Shown here: in pieces, positions 1 through 9,104 of the stretch
Layout: each line of letters opens with the position of its first letter
Position numbering within the stretch: the stretch's first letter is position 1
Source of the DNA: Nitrospinaceae bacterium
Lineage (GTDB): Bacteria; Nitrospinota; Nitrospinia; Nitrospinales; VA-1
Direction: 5' to 3'
NCBI GenBank assembly: GCA_021604505.1
Contig: BQJC01000001.1
Coordinates: 1,536,264-1,600,263, forward strand
Length of the DNA: 64,000 bases
Notes under the pieces: model-generated
What the model was told of the DNA's origin: nothing
Databases searched by the model: none
Seen by the model: the letters and a program-made list of their open reading frames with translations, nothing else
Position numbers and translations under genes: made by a program

Positions 1-471
1 TCCCAACTCCAGGAGATCCCGAAGATGATTTTTATCCAGCCAGGTCGCGATCAGAAGAAAAAAATCCGCGCCGAAAGCGCGCGCCTCGTGAACCTGATAT
101 TCATCGAATATAAAATCCTTGCGCAATAAAGGGACATCGACCAGTTCCCGGACCTGACTCAAAAAATCAATACTGCCGCCGAAGTAATTGGATTCGGTGA
201 GCACCGAAATAGCGGCGGCTCCATTTTCGGCATAAGTCCGGGCGATTTCCAATCCGTCAAAGCCTGGCCGCAACTCCCCTTTAAAAGGAGTCTTCTTTTT
301 GATCTCAGCGATGATTCGAGTGGAAGACCCAGCCCCTAAAGCCTTCTCGACATCTTTTAAAGTCTGCTGTTGCCCGACTCTCCCTTTTATTTCAGAAAGC
401 GGAGCATTGCGCTTGGTGCTACCCAGTTCTTCTTTTTTATGAGCAAAAATTTTGTCGAGTACAGTGGCCAT
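1..471 (-). CDS. trpC: Indole-3-glycerol phosphate synthase, N-terminal part (cut by window edge)
   Basis: Converts CdRP to indole-3-glycerol phosphate in tryptophan synthesis (cytosolic TIM barrel). Only the first 157 codons lie in the window; the 3' part is off the left edge. The reverse strand reads MATVLDKIFAHKKEEL at the start, then IIAEIKKKTPFKGELRPG, the family's IAEIKxxSPxKG phosphate/substrate motif, then AISVLTESNYFGGS and LLRKDFIFDEYQ, all classic TrpC blocks. The ATG lies 27 bases downstream of the trpD stop, so it is the fourth gene of a trpE-G-D-C operon. The catalytic Lys of the IAEIKK motif is present. Identification is firm; only completeness is unknown. Confidence 0.95.
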   Translation of the reverse strand, partial: MATVLDKIFAHKKEELGSTKRNAPLSEIKGRVGQQQTLKDVEKALGAGSSTRIIAEIKKKTPFKGELRPGFDGLEIARTYAENGAAAISVLTESNYFGGSIDFLSQVRELVDVPLLRKDFIFDEYQVHEARAFGADFFLLIATWLDKNHLRDLLELG

Positions 472-498
472 GTTTTAAAAGCGCTTCCCTTCATGCAG

Positions 499-1511
499 TC
501 AATTGGAATTGCTGACTCTTATGAGATCCTCAAGTTTTTGACGGGCCGCCCCGGAGAAAATGGATTTCCGGGCGATTTCCAGCCCCTCTTTCAATGAACC
601 GGCTTCCCCTCCAGCGCGAATGGCCGCTGAGGCATTCAAAAGGACGATGTCCAGTTTCGGCCCACAGGCTCCTTCCAGCAATTCCCGGATGATGGCCGCA
701 TTTTCTTCCGGCGATCCTCCCTGGACCTTGTCAGGGGAACATCGGTCGAGACCCAGATCCTCAGGACAGAGGATGTATTCACTGATGCGATCGTTAGAAA
801 GCTCACAGACTCTGGTTTTATCCATCAGGGAAATTTCGTCGAGCCCGTCCGCTCCGTGCACCACAAACGCATGGCGGCACCCCAGATCTTTTAAAACCTG
901 GGCGATTGGCAAAACCCACTCACTGCCGAACACACCGACCACCTGTGCCTGGGCCCGCGCCGGATTAGTCAACGGCCCCAACAAGTTGAAAATCGTTCGA
1001 AAACCCAATTCCTTGCGGACCCCGGCGGCGTGCTTCATGGCCCAATGCATGAGCGGCGCAAATAGAAATCCAATGCCGGTCTCATCCAGACATTTTTCGA
1101 CCACGGATTTTTCCGCTTCGATGTTGACTCCCAGACATTTTAATACATCGGCGCTCCCAGACCGGCTGGAAACCGCCCGGTTGCCGTGCTTTGCCACGGT
1201 GATGCCCGCCCCGGCAACGACAAAAGCCGAAGCTGTGGAAATATTAAAGGTACTGCCGCCATCGCCTCCCGTGCCGCAGGTATCGACAATCTTGCCGGGC
1301 GCAACGTTCAACGATTCGGCTTTCTTACGCATGACCCGCGCCGCGCCGACGATTTCACTGATGCTTTCTCCCTTCATCCTGAGAGCGGTGAGAAAAGCGC
1401 TCATCTGCGAAACCAGGGCCTCCCCTTCCATGATCTGCCCCATCACGGAAACCATTTCCTTTTCCGTCAGATCCACCCCACCGACGACCTTATGCAGGGC
1501 TTCCTGAATTT

Positions 1512-1515
<4 letters not shown>
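499..1515 (-). CDS. trpD: Anthranilate phosphoribosyltransferase
   Basis: Transfers the phosphoribosyl group of PRPP to anthranilate, second step of tryptophan synthesis. At 338 residues it has the normal stand-alone TrpD length. The PRPP-binding glycine loop [14 protein letters not shown] and the [17 protein letters not shown] block are intact. The ATG overlaps the trpG stop by 4 bases (ATGA type), which suggests translational coupling. It is not fused to trpG, unlike in enteric bacteria. Confidence 0.97.
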
Positions 1516-2089
<574 letters not shown>

Positions 2090-2093
<4 letters not shown>

Positions 2094-3589
2094 TGGAACA
2101 ACCCCTGCTCGGTGATCTCGATGGCTTTCAGTAAAGCCTTGCCCTTATTCATGGTTTCCTCGAATTCATTTTCCGGAACGGAATCCGCCACGATCCCCGC
2201 TCCCACTCCCAGATAAGCGGTGTTATCTTTAACCAGAAGCGTGCGAATGGCGATCGCCGTGTCCATATTGCCGCTGAAACTGATATACCCCACCGTCCCG
2301 GCGTACAGTCCCCGGCGGGTCGGTTCCAGTTCATCGATGATTTCCATCGCCCGGATCTTGGGCGCTCCGGAAACCGTCCCGGCGGGAAACGCCGCCTTCA
2401 ACACATCGAAACAGTCCAGTCCCTTTTTCAATATTCCGCGCACATTAGAAACGATGTGCATCACGTGAGAATAACGCTCGATGAGAAACCGTTCGTTCAC
2501 CTCCACCGTGCTGGTTTGAGCGACCCGCCCCAGATCGTTGCGCCCCAGGTCCACCAGCATGATGTGTTCCGCCAGTTCCTTTTCATCGTGAAGCAGGTCC
2601 TCTTCCAACGCGCAATCCTCTTCTTCATTTTGACCGCGTTTGCGGGTCCCGGCAATGGGACGCACTTCCACCTTGCCTTCTTCCAGCCGCACCAGGACTT
2701 CAGGCGACGAACCGATCACATCCAGGTCGCCAAATTTTAAATAGTACATGTAGGGCGACGGGTTGACCGTCCTGAGAGCGCGGTAGATATTGAAAGGGTC
2801 CTGGCTGATCGAAACCTTGAGCCGTTGCGACAGAACCACCTGGATCGCGTCGCCTTCGAGAATATAGTCTTTTATCTTTAAGACGGCCTTCTTAAAAGCT
2901 TCTTCCTCAAAATTGGATTCAAATTGATTTTCATTTTTTATATTGGCCTGTTTAACCCCATTTCCTTGAGCGCCATCCGGAACAGGTGCGCGCAGTTTTT
3001 TCTCCAGCGCTTCGATTTTTTCGATGGTCCGATGATATAGGCGGTCCAGATCGCCGCCTTCGTAAAAAGCGTTGGACACGATCTTTATGGTCTGCGCAAC
3101 ATTATCGAACACCAACAGAGTGTCGGTGATGACAAACAGAGAATCGGGAACATCGAGATCGTCCTCGGTGCTATCGGGAAGACCTTCAAAAAACCGGACC
3201 ATGTCATAGCCCACGAACCCCACCGCTCCTCCGGCAAACCGGGGCAGTCCTGCCGTTGGCACCGGGCGGTACTTCGCTAAAATCTTCTTGATGACCGAAA
3301 GCGGGTTGTCTCCCTCGACCTGCCCGGCTTCTTGTCTTCCATTATTCTGAATGCTGAAAGTATTCCCCTTGGTGCGCACGATCAGGGACGGGTCACAGCC
3401 GAGGAAGCAATATCGCGCCCACTTCTCCCCGCCTTCCACGCTTTCCAGAAGAAAGGAGTAGTCCCCTCCCCTGATTTTCATATAAGCGGATACGGGCGTA
3501 TCGAGGTCCGCCACGATTTCCTTATAAACGGGAATCAGGTTGCCTTGTTCAGCATTTCGTTTGAATTCTTCCAGGGAAGGCTTAACCAT
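2090..3589 (-). CDS. trpE: Anthranilate synthase component I
   Basis: Chorismate-utilising subunit making anthranilate, the committed and normally feedback-inhibited step of tryptophan synthesis. The 499 residues carry an N-terminal [14 protein letters not shown] segment like the tryptophan-binding LLES site, then the C-terminal chorismate-binding blocks [39 protein letters not shown] and [11 protein letters not shown]. It is the first gene of the minus-strand trp operon, so its upstream region should hold the operon promoter. The conserved LLES site suggests feedback inhibition is retained. Confidence 0.96.
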
Positions 3590-3660
3590 GTGCTTTGCCC
3601 ATCAAGAAACCGGTTGTAACAGCTATGTCTAAAGTGGCCATTTTAATGGATTGTTTGAAA

Positions 3661-3700
3661 ATGTTCGTGCGAACCTGTTTTTGCCTCAAACGGCAAATAT
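3661..3700 (-). promoter_or_regulatory. Two short inverted repeats upstream of trpE
   Basis: A 12-base palindrome (GTTCG-TG-CGAAC, 3663-3674) and an adjacent hairpin (TTTGCC-N6-GGCAAA, 3680-3697) lie 75-110 bases upstream of the trpE start. They could be operators or part of a leader. No leader peptide with tandem Trp codons was seen, so classical attenuation is not supported. Confidence 0.35.
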
Positions 3701-3745
3701 CTATAAATAATTAAATTTTTCAATGGTTTAGACCCGAAACTGTAA

Positions 3746-3768
3746 CATCTAACCTGAGGGAGTGTCAA
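3746..3768 (-). promoter_or_regulatory. Candidate promoter of the trp operon
   Basis: On the minus strand a perfect -35 hexamer TTGACA (3763-3768) is followed after 17 bases by TTACAG, a poor -10. The distance to trpE is about 160 bases. The -35 and spacing are good and the -10 is weak, so this is a candidate only. Confidence 0.3.
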
Positions 3769-3785
3769 GCGACCGTCCGTGACAA

Positions 3786-4613
3786 TCAGTCCACCGGTTT
3801 CCAGTCTTCGCCATTCCAGCGCAAAATCAGGCCGTTGTCGCCCACGGCGTAGATATTCTCTTCCGAGGTGCCCCAGATGGCGGTCAGATATTCCTCAGTA
3901 TTCGATTCGATGCGGGTCCACTGATCGCCATCCAGATAGAGGATCATTCCCTCGTCCCCGACGGCAAACACCATGTCGCTGGAAGGACCCCAGACATCGA
4001 GAAAAAATTCCATCGTCCTGGAAGGCATTTCCGTGATTTCCGAGCCATTGAATTTGAAGATGGCGCCCTCGGAACCGACGATGTACATATCCCCCGGACC
4101 AAACCCGTAAATGCCGTAAAACTCGGCGTTGGAGTTCACCGTCAGGCGCACCCAGTGGTCGCCTTCCTGCCGGAGAATGAGGCCGTCATACCCGACCGCG
4201 TACATTCCGGTTTCCCTGCTTCCCCAGAGGCGGGTGATGTCGGTATCGGTTCCGGTTTTGGTGTATTTCCAGGTCTCGCCATCGTAGCGCAGGATTTTCC
4301 CCAGCCGAGAGCAGGCGTAAATTTCATCTTCAGCGAGGCCAAAAATTCCCGTCATGGGCGGAAGCTTTTCCGTATCTTCCCGCGACCAGGAACTGCCGTC
4401 GAACTTAAGTATGACCCCGTCGGTGGCCACGGCGAACAGGTTGTCCGGGGAACTGCCCCACATATTTTTTATAGCGTAGCGGCCCGCCAGATCCATTTTC
4501 TCCCATTGACTGCCATCGAAATGCAGCATGGTGCCTTCCGCGCCACCCACGAAAATGTTGTTTTCATCAAACCCGGTCACCGAAATCAGGTGGTTCTCAG
4601 TAAGACTTGTCAT
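3786..4613 (-). CDS. Beta-propeller repeat protein (paralogue 1)
   Basis: A 275-residue protein built of about six to seven repeats of roughly 40 residues, each with a core like IWGTSEENIYAVGDNGLIL followed by a short loop and a DG/NG-x-W turn. This pattern is found in bacterial multi-blade propeller proteins of unknown function. There is no signal peptide or membrane segment, so it is probably cytosolic. It has a paralogue at 5786-6622 in the same orientation, separated by an AT-rich inserted gene. No catalytic motif is visible; a scaffold or ligand-binding role is only a guess. Confidence 0.8.
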   Translation of the reverse strand: MTSLTENHLISVTGFDENNIFVGGAEGTMLHFDGSQWEKMDLAGRYAIKNMWGSSPDNLFAVATDGVILKFDGSSWSREDTEKLPPMTGIFGLAEDEIYACSRLGKILRYDGETWKYTKTGTDTDITRLWGSRETGMYAVGYDGLILRQEGDHWVRLTVNSNAEFYGIYGFGPGDMYIVGSEGAIFKFNGSEITEMPSRTMEFFLDVWGPSSDMVFAVGDEGMILYLDGDQWTRIESNTEEYLTAIWGTSEENIYAVGDNGLILRWNGEDWKPVD

Positions 4614-4676
4614 AAATTATCCCGTGTTTCATGCCTTATGTGATAAAAATGCAGGAACTAGGTTGAGTGGATTGAT

Positions 4677-4738
4677 CTGACAGAAAGTGTCAGATGTTCT
4701 AGAGTCTGAATGTCTGTTGTCGGCCATTAGCGGACATT
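4677..4738 (-). repeat. Dispersed ~60 bp repeat, copy C (inverted relative to copies A and B)
   Basis: Read on the minus strand it starts AATGTCCGCTAATGGCCG and ends CTGACACTTTCTGTCAG. Copies on the plus strand at 5669-5721 and 35866-35924 share the same start (AATGTCCGC), a middle CGGYCATT block and the same end (CTGACACTKTCTRTCAG). The end block is itself a hairpin. This copy and copy A face each other across the gene at 4821-5558. Confidence 0.7.
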
Positions 4739-4820
4739 GTTAGTTATAACGATGCTCATAAATTTTCAAAGTATTCTGAGGGCTTATTTCTATGTTATTT
4801 CAGTTTTTTCTTTGCACAAA

Positions 4821-5558
4821 TCAGGATATATTTTGAGTGGTTGTCATTTCCTTAAGTTTTATTGCTGAGTTATAGATATATTCGGAAATTTGATAGTTTG
4901 GTTTAAGTAATAAGGTGGATGTTAATGCTAATTGGCTAATGAGATGTGCCATATAACGTACCGTATTTTCAACTCCACTTTTCTGAAAAGTTCCGCTCGC
5001 CACAGGTCTATCCATGTTGCTGTGTAACTGTGGTCTGGTATTAGGAGAAACATGAACAAATCTTTGTGAAAAGTCGTTATATATTTTTTTATCTATTGGA
5101 ATTGAGAGTCCTTTTTCATCTAATGCTTTTCTAACAGATCCCGGATTAAATTTACTCCTTATGGTCTTTTGGTCGGACGATTTCCAGTCGTTATATTGTT
5201 CTGGGACTTGGGAGAAAAGCATAAATAAATTTGTAATTTCAGCTGTATCTCTTATTACAGAAAAACACGAATCGTAGTGTCCACTTTTAAGTAAAACCCA
5301 ACCAGCGCTTATTGAATCACACGCTTTTCCAAGTAAATATTCTTTAGTGTGTTCTCTGTCGTTAAGACAACCCCAGTGACATATACTAAGCCGACTCAAG
5401 CATGATAACAATGTGCCAATTCCTTCAACTTTGGAACCCAAACCAGAATTATTTTCGATGAAAGAATAAGTTTGTTGAGTACAACTGTTAAATATTTGTT
5501 CATCAAGCGTTTCAAGAAATTTAAGCCCTTCTGGGTAGTTACTATCTAAGCAAACCAT
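4821..5558 (-). CDS. Uncharacterised helical protein, AT-rich, foreign-looking
   Basis: The 245-residue product is not recognised with certainty. It is mostly helical, with no signal peptide or membrane segment. Blocks such as SVIRDTAEITNLFMLFSQ and RFVHVSPNTRPQLHSN resemble large HEPN-like helical proteins of accessory regions, but no RX4-6H active site was confidently placed. Base composition is markedly more AT-rich than the propeller genes on either side. Inverted copies of a dispersed repeat (4677-4738 and 5669-5721) bracket it, so the block appears to be inserted between two duplicated propeller genes. The function is unknown. Confidence 0.6.
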   Translation of the reverse strand: MVCLDSNYPEGLKFLETLDEQIFNSCTQQTYSFIENNSGLGSKVEGIGTLLSCLSRLSICHWGCLNDREHTKEYLLGKACDSISAGWVLLKSGHYDSCFSVIRDTAEITNLFMLFSQVPEQYNDWKSSDQKTIRSKFNPGSVRKALDEKGLSIPIDKKIYNDFSQRFVHVSPNTRPQLHSNMDRPVASGTFQKSGVENTVRYMAHLISQLALTSTLLLKPNYQISEYIYNSAIKLKEMTTTQNIS

Positions 5559-5668
5559 AGTTTTCCGAGACCAGAGAGATTTTTATAAAAAAAACGATTT
5601 TTGGGTTCGAGGCTACAGATTTGTTATTCCAAGTTGCCATATTTAATCAAGCTAAAAGGTGGTAATAG

Positions 5669-5721
5669 AATGTCCGCTTTGGTTCGAATCCGGCCATTCA
5701 ATAACTGACACTGTCTATCAG
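5669..5721 (+). repeat. Dispersed ~55 bp repeat, copy A
   Basis: Starts AATGTCCGCTTTGGTTCG, has CCGGCCATTC in the middle and ends CTGACACTGTCTATCAG. It matches copies at 4677-4738 (minus) and 35866-35924 (plus). It lies 65 bases past the stop of the second propeller gene and about 110 bases upstream of the foreign gene start. Confidence 0.7.
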
Positions 5722-5785
5722 AGAAAGTTTGAATAGGAAAAGAAAACATTGTACGTCGTGAGCAAACCCGCCCTCCGCGTAGGAG

Positions 5786-6622
5786 TTAAAGCGACATGTC
5801 GTTCCATTGGGTGCCGTCATAGCGAATGACGGCGCCGTTGTCCCCCACCGCATAGACACAATCCGACCGGAGTCCTCTGACCTTGGTCAGGTAATCCTCG
5901 CGCGGGGACTGCATGGTTTCCCAGCTCTTGCCGTCGTAATGCAGGATGACCGCATTGTCGCCGACCACAAAAATATCGTCGTCCGACGTTCCCCATATGC
6001 TCAACAGGTATTCCTCGGTGCCTGATGGAATGGTTTTCCATTCCTCTCCATTGAAGTGCAGGATGGTGCCCTGCGAACCGACGACGTAAACGTTGTCGGT
6101 CCGGGTTCCCCAGATTCCAAAAAGAGAAACGGTCTCCTCGGTCAACTCTTCACGCCGATGAAACTGCTTGCCGTCATAATAGCGGTAAATCCCTTCCCCG
6201 CCAACGGCATGCATGTGGTCGATATCTTCTCCCCACATGCCGAAGATATCGTGAATGGTGTTCGGTTCGCGGTATTCCCAGCCCTTGCCATTCCAGTACA
6301 ACATGCGCCCGCCCACGCCAAACAGGAAAACATTGTCAGTATCGAAACCAAAAGCCGAATTCAAAGAATCGTAACTGCCGGTATCGATCTGTTCCCAGAC
6401 CTTGCCTTCATACTTTAAAACCACACCGCCAATGCCGACGGCGTAAATGCAGTTTTCATTGGCCGCCCAGATGCCCATGAGGGGATTGGTGTTTTCCGTA
6501 CGCACCGGAAGCCACTCTTCGCCGTCGTAATTCTGGGGAATGCCGTCCTTGCCGACGACGTAAATATTATTTTCGTTAAATACCCAGAGATCCAGAAGAT
6601 CCGGTTTTTCGCCAATAAACAT
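5786..6622 (-). CDS. Beta-propeller repeat protein (paralogue 2)
   Basis: A 278-residue paralogue of the protein at 3786-4613 with the same blade pattern, for example IWGTSDDDIFVVGDNAVIL and VRGLRSDCVYAVGDNG, roughly seven repeats. No export signal is seen. The ATG at 6622 has an AAAGG-type ribosome site about 11 bases upstream, directly next to the end of a MITE-like element (6640-6754), so the leader derives from that element. The order propeller-insert-propeller-LRR suggests a cluster of repeat proteins of related but unknown use. Confidence 0.8.
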   Translation of the reverse strand: MFIGEKPDLLDLWVFNENNIYVVGKDGIPQNYDGEEWLPVRTENTNPLMGIWAANENCIYAVGIGGVVLKYEGKVWEQIDTGSYDSLNSAFGFDTDNVFLFGVGGRMLYWNGKGWEYREPNTIHDIFGMWGEDIDHMHAVGGEGIYRYYDGKQFHRREELTEETVSLFGIWGTRTDNVYVVGSQGTILHFNGEEWKTIPSGTEEYLLSIWGTSDDDIFVVGDNAVILHYDGKSWETMQSPREDYLTKVRGLRSDCVYAVGDNGAVIRYDGTQWNDMSL

Positions 6623-6639
6623 GGTTTCGGTACCTTTTT

Positions 6640-6754
6640 GTCATTGCGAGAAGCCAACGGCTACGAAGCCGTGATAATATTTCTGAGTTTTCGTGCCCCG
6701 CAGGGGGGAATCCGCAAACCCTGGAAGGCGCGCCGCTTTGCCGCTCGCCATGAC
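6640..6754. mobile_element. MITE-like element with imperfect terminal inverted repeats
   Basis: A non-coding ~115 bp segment is bounded by GTCATTGCGAG (6640-6650) and CTCGCCATGAC (6744-6754), inverted repeats matching at 10 of 11 positions. The GTCATTGCGAG end is reminiscent of a short interspersed repeat widespread in bacterial genomes. It encodes no transposase. It forms the leader of the propeller gene at 5786-6622. Confidence 0.5.
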
Positions 6755-6803
6755 GGGTTGTACAAAGCTCTCTTCTATCAGGAGAAAGCATTTTCCCTGA
6801 AAC

Positions 6804-6845
6804 AAAAAAAGGGCTCCCCGGCACTCCGGCACGAGGGACCCTTTT
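6804..6845 (-). terminator. Rho-independent terminator after the LRR gene
   Basis: Reading the minus strand, AAAAGGGTCCC pairs with GGGAGCCCTTTT around a GC-rich loop and runs into seven T residues. It starts 24 bases after the stop of the LRR gene (6869-7777) and so ends that transcript before the propeller genes. Confidence 0.85.
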
Positions 6846-6868
6846 CGAACGGGAAACAATTGCTGGAA

Positions 6869-7777
6869 TCAGGCTTCTCCGCCTTCCGGTCGAAACATGA
6901 CCTTGGAGAGCTTTTTCAGATTTTTTGAATTTCGGACCAGATCCTCAACCTCGGGGCTGATATCGTTGCGAATCAATATAAGCGTCTCAAGATTACCGAG
7001 GGTTTTCGACTCAGCAATGGCCCGCGCCCCGTCATTGCCGATTTCCGCTTCGTACAGATCGAGAAGCGTCATATTCTTAAAAACCGGAGAGTTGGCGATC
7101 GCGATTCCGCCGCGCGGACCGATGGGGTTATAAGTCAGAGTCAATTGCGTCAGATTCTTCACCGTCTCCGATTGCGCCAGAGCTTCGATTCCCTCCGCTT
7201 CGATGTAATTCCAGTTCAGGTTCAGTTCGGTCAGGGAAGCCAGGTTTTTAGAATTGGCGATGGCCAACACCCCTTCATTGCCGATGTTGTTGCGGTATAG
7301 CGACAGCAGGTTGAGATGAGTCAGAGTATCGGAAGTCGCCAGAGCTTCGACGCCTTCATCCCCCAGTTTATCTCCCAGCCACAGGGAAACCAGGTTGGCC
7401 AGGGTTTTGGATTGGGCGATGGCTTTCGCTCCTTCGGCGCCCACCTCGTTGTCGCTCAATATCAATTCGGAAAGGTTGATGAGGTTTTTAGAAGCCGCAA
7501 GGGCTTTCACACCTTCATCTGTAATTTTATTTTTAAACAGATTGAGAGCGGTGAGGTGTTTGAAATGGTCCGAATCCAGAAGCGCTTTCAAGCCTTCGTC
7601 GCCGATGTCGTTGAATTCCAGAAATGCCGCGGTCACGCCTTTGACCTTGTCAGATCCAACGATGGCTTTCAAATCCTCGTCGTCAATTTCTTTTTCCCGA
7701 AGGTCCAGTTCGCTCTTATCCTCACTCAAGCTCTGCTCGATCAGGCCATCGATATCTTTTTCGGTTTTCGCCGCCAT
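6869..7777 (-). CDS. Leucine-rich repeat protein (ribonuclease-inhibitor-like type)
   Basis: The 302-residue product has about ten repeats of 24-28 residues with the pattern LxxLxLxxNxIGxEGxxAIAxS, for example NLSELILSDNEVGAEGAKAIA. This is the RI-like LRR class usually used for protein binding. A short charged N-terminus precedes the repeats and no signal peptide is visible, so it is probably cytosolic. The start is supported by an AGGA ribosome site. It is transcribed alone: a terminator follows and a divergent moxR precedes it. The partner is unknown. Confidence 0.85.
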   Translation of the reverse strand: MAAKTEKDIDGLIEQSLSEDKSELDLREKEIDDEDLKAIVGSDKVKGVTAAFLEFNDIGDEGLKALLDSDHFKHLTALNLFKNKITDEGVKALAASKNLINLSELILSDNEVGAEGAKAIAQSKTLANLVSLWLGDKLGDEGVEALATSDTLTHLNLLSLYRNNIGNEGVLAIANSKNLASLTELNLNWNYIEAEGIEALAQSETVKNLTQLTLTYNPIGPRGGIAIANSPVFKNMTLLDLYEAEIGNDGARAIAESKTLGNLETLILIRNDISPEVEDLVRNSKNLKKLSKVMFRPEGGEA

Positions 7778-8094
7778 ACGTCCTATCCTTGGAAAAAAAT
7801 GAATCTTTAAAGTTGAAGTTTTGCCTGTGAAGTATTTTATTATTCAGTTTGTATTCATTATTGTAAAGCTTAAATTGCCTAAAATTCCGCCCCAGGCAGG
7901 AGAAACTATTCTGGGAAGGCAAATGAAACGAGTGGATTGTAATTTCAATGCAATGGGTTAAAATAATTTAAACATTTTTTTGAGAAATTTTATAATTTTT
8001 TTTTGCGGATTTTCATGGATTTAAATTTTATCCCCACGGTGAGACAGGATTATCCCCTTCCCAAAACTCAACTTATAAACCCGAATCACGACTC
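7778..8094. promoter_or_regulatory. Divergent AT-rich intergenic region (LRR gene / moxR)
   Basis: These 317 bases hold no plausible gene. They must contain the promoters of both divergent units. The best plus-strand candidate is TTGTAA (7937-7942), a 16-base spacer and TAAAAT (7959-7964), about 130 bases before moxR. Long A/T runs near 7965-8010 could act as an UP-like or bent segment. Confidence 0.4.
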
Positions 8095-9087
8095 ATGCAA
8101 CACAAGATAGACGAAATAACGCATCAGGTGAAAGAGGCCGGAGCCTTTATTTCACCGCTCCTTCAGGAACTGGAAAAGGTTCTCGTCGGCCAGAAATACC
8201 TGACCGAACGGTTGATTCTGGGCCTGCTGACAGGCGAGCACATCCTGGTGGAAGGCGTTCCCGGCCTGGCCAAGACGACCGCCGTCAAAACCCTGTCCCA
8301 GACCGTCCGGGCTGATTTCAAGCGCATCCAGTTCACGCCCGACCTCCTGCCGGCGGATCTTCTGGGAACGCAAATATACCAGCCGAAAACCGGAGAATTC
8401 AGCATCAAAAAAGGGCCGCTTTTCGCCAATATCATTTTGGCCGACGAAATCAACCGGGCTCCCGCAAAGGTGCAAAGCGCCCTGCTGGAAGCCATGCAGG
8501 AGAGGCAGATCACCATCGGCGGGCAAACCTTCAACCTGGAAGAGCCCTTCATGGTCATCGCCACGCAGAATCCCATTGAACAGGAGGGAACCTATCCCCT
8601 TCCCGAAGCGCAGGTGGACCGTTTCATGTTCAAATTGCACATCGATTATCCTTCCAGGGAAGAAGAAAAACTCATCATGCAGCGAATGGCCACCACCAAT
8701 AACCATCAGAAAGTCATGCCCGTACTTCATCCCGAAGAGCTGGTGAAAGCAAGAGGGGTGTTCGACTCCATATACATTGATGAAAATCTGCAGGATTACA
8801 TCATCAACCTGGTGTCCTGCACCCGCGAACCCGCACAATACAATCTGGAGGCGTTGACGAAAACCATCCAGTACGGAGCTTCTCCCAGGGCTTCCATTTT
8901 CCTGAACCGCGTGGCCAAAGCCTATGCCTTCATGCAGGGGCGCGGCTATGTGGTCCCGCACGACATCAAGACCATCGGACGGGACGTTCTCAGGCACCGT
9001 GTCATTCTCTCCTACGAGGCCGAGGCGGAAAACCTGACTTCCGACGACATCCTGCAAAAAATCTTCGACACCGTGGAAGTGCCTTAG
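8095..9087 (+). CDS. MoxR-family AAA+ ATPase
   Basis: A 330-residue cytosolic AAA+ ATPase of the MoxR class, thought to act as a chaperone that matures or activates vWA-domain partners. Walker A is GVPGLAKT (54-61) and Walker B is ILADEINRAP (about 114-123), followed by the MoxR signature ALLEAMQERQ and ATQNPIEQEGTYPLPEAQ. It heads a cluster with DUF58 and paired vWA membrane proteins, the standard MoxR-Bat arrangement. Downstream genes follow with short gaps or overlaps, so it is probably the first cistron of a long operon. Confidence 0.93.
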   Translation: MQHKIDEITHQVKEAGAFISPLLQELEKVLVGQKYLTERLILGLLTGEHILVEGVPGLAKTTAVKTLSQTVRADFKRIQFTPDLLPADLLGTQIYQPKTGEFSIKKGPLFANIILADEINRAPAKVQSALLEAMQERQITIGGQTFNLEEPFMVIATQNPIEQEGTYPLPEAQVDRFMFKLHIDYPSREEEKLIMQRMATTNNHQKVMPVLHPEELVKARGVFDSIYIDENLQDYIINLVSCTREPAQYNLEALTKTIQYGASPRASIFLNRVAKAYAFMQGRGYVVPHDIKTIGRDVLRHRVILSYEAEAENLTSDDILQKIFDTVEVP

Positions 9088-9104
9088 GAGCCGCCCAAGC
9101 GATC

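Noticed and set aside
560..1507. Long plus-strand open frame opposite trpD
   Set aside because: It is the antisense shadow of a well-conserved gene; the protein has no recognisable pattern.
3590..3785. Tryptophan attenuator leader peptide before trpE
   Set aside because: No short frame with tandem Trp codons and no terminator/antiterminator pair was found.
5671..5700. T-loop-like GGTTCGAATCC suggesting a tRNA 3' end
   Set aside because: The flanking bases do not form the 5-bp T stem, no acceptor, D or anticodon arm is found upstream, and the bases belong to the dispersed repeat shared with 35866-35924.
8152..9057. Long minus-strand open frame opposite moxR
   Set aside because: Shadow of the AAA+ ATPase gene; composition and lack of motifs argue against coding.
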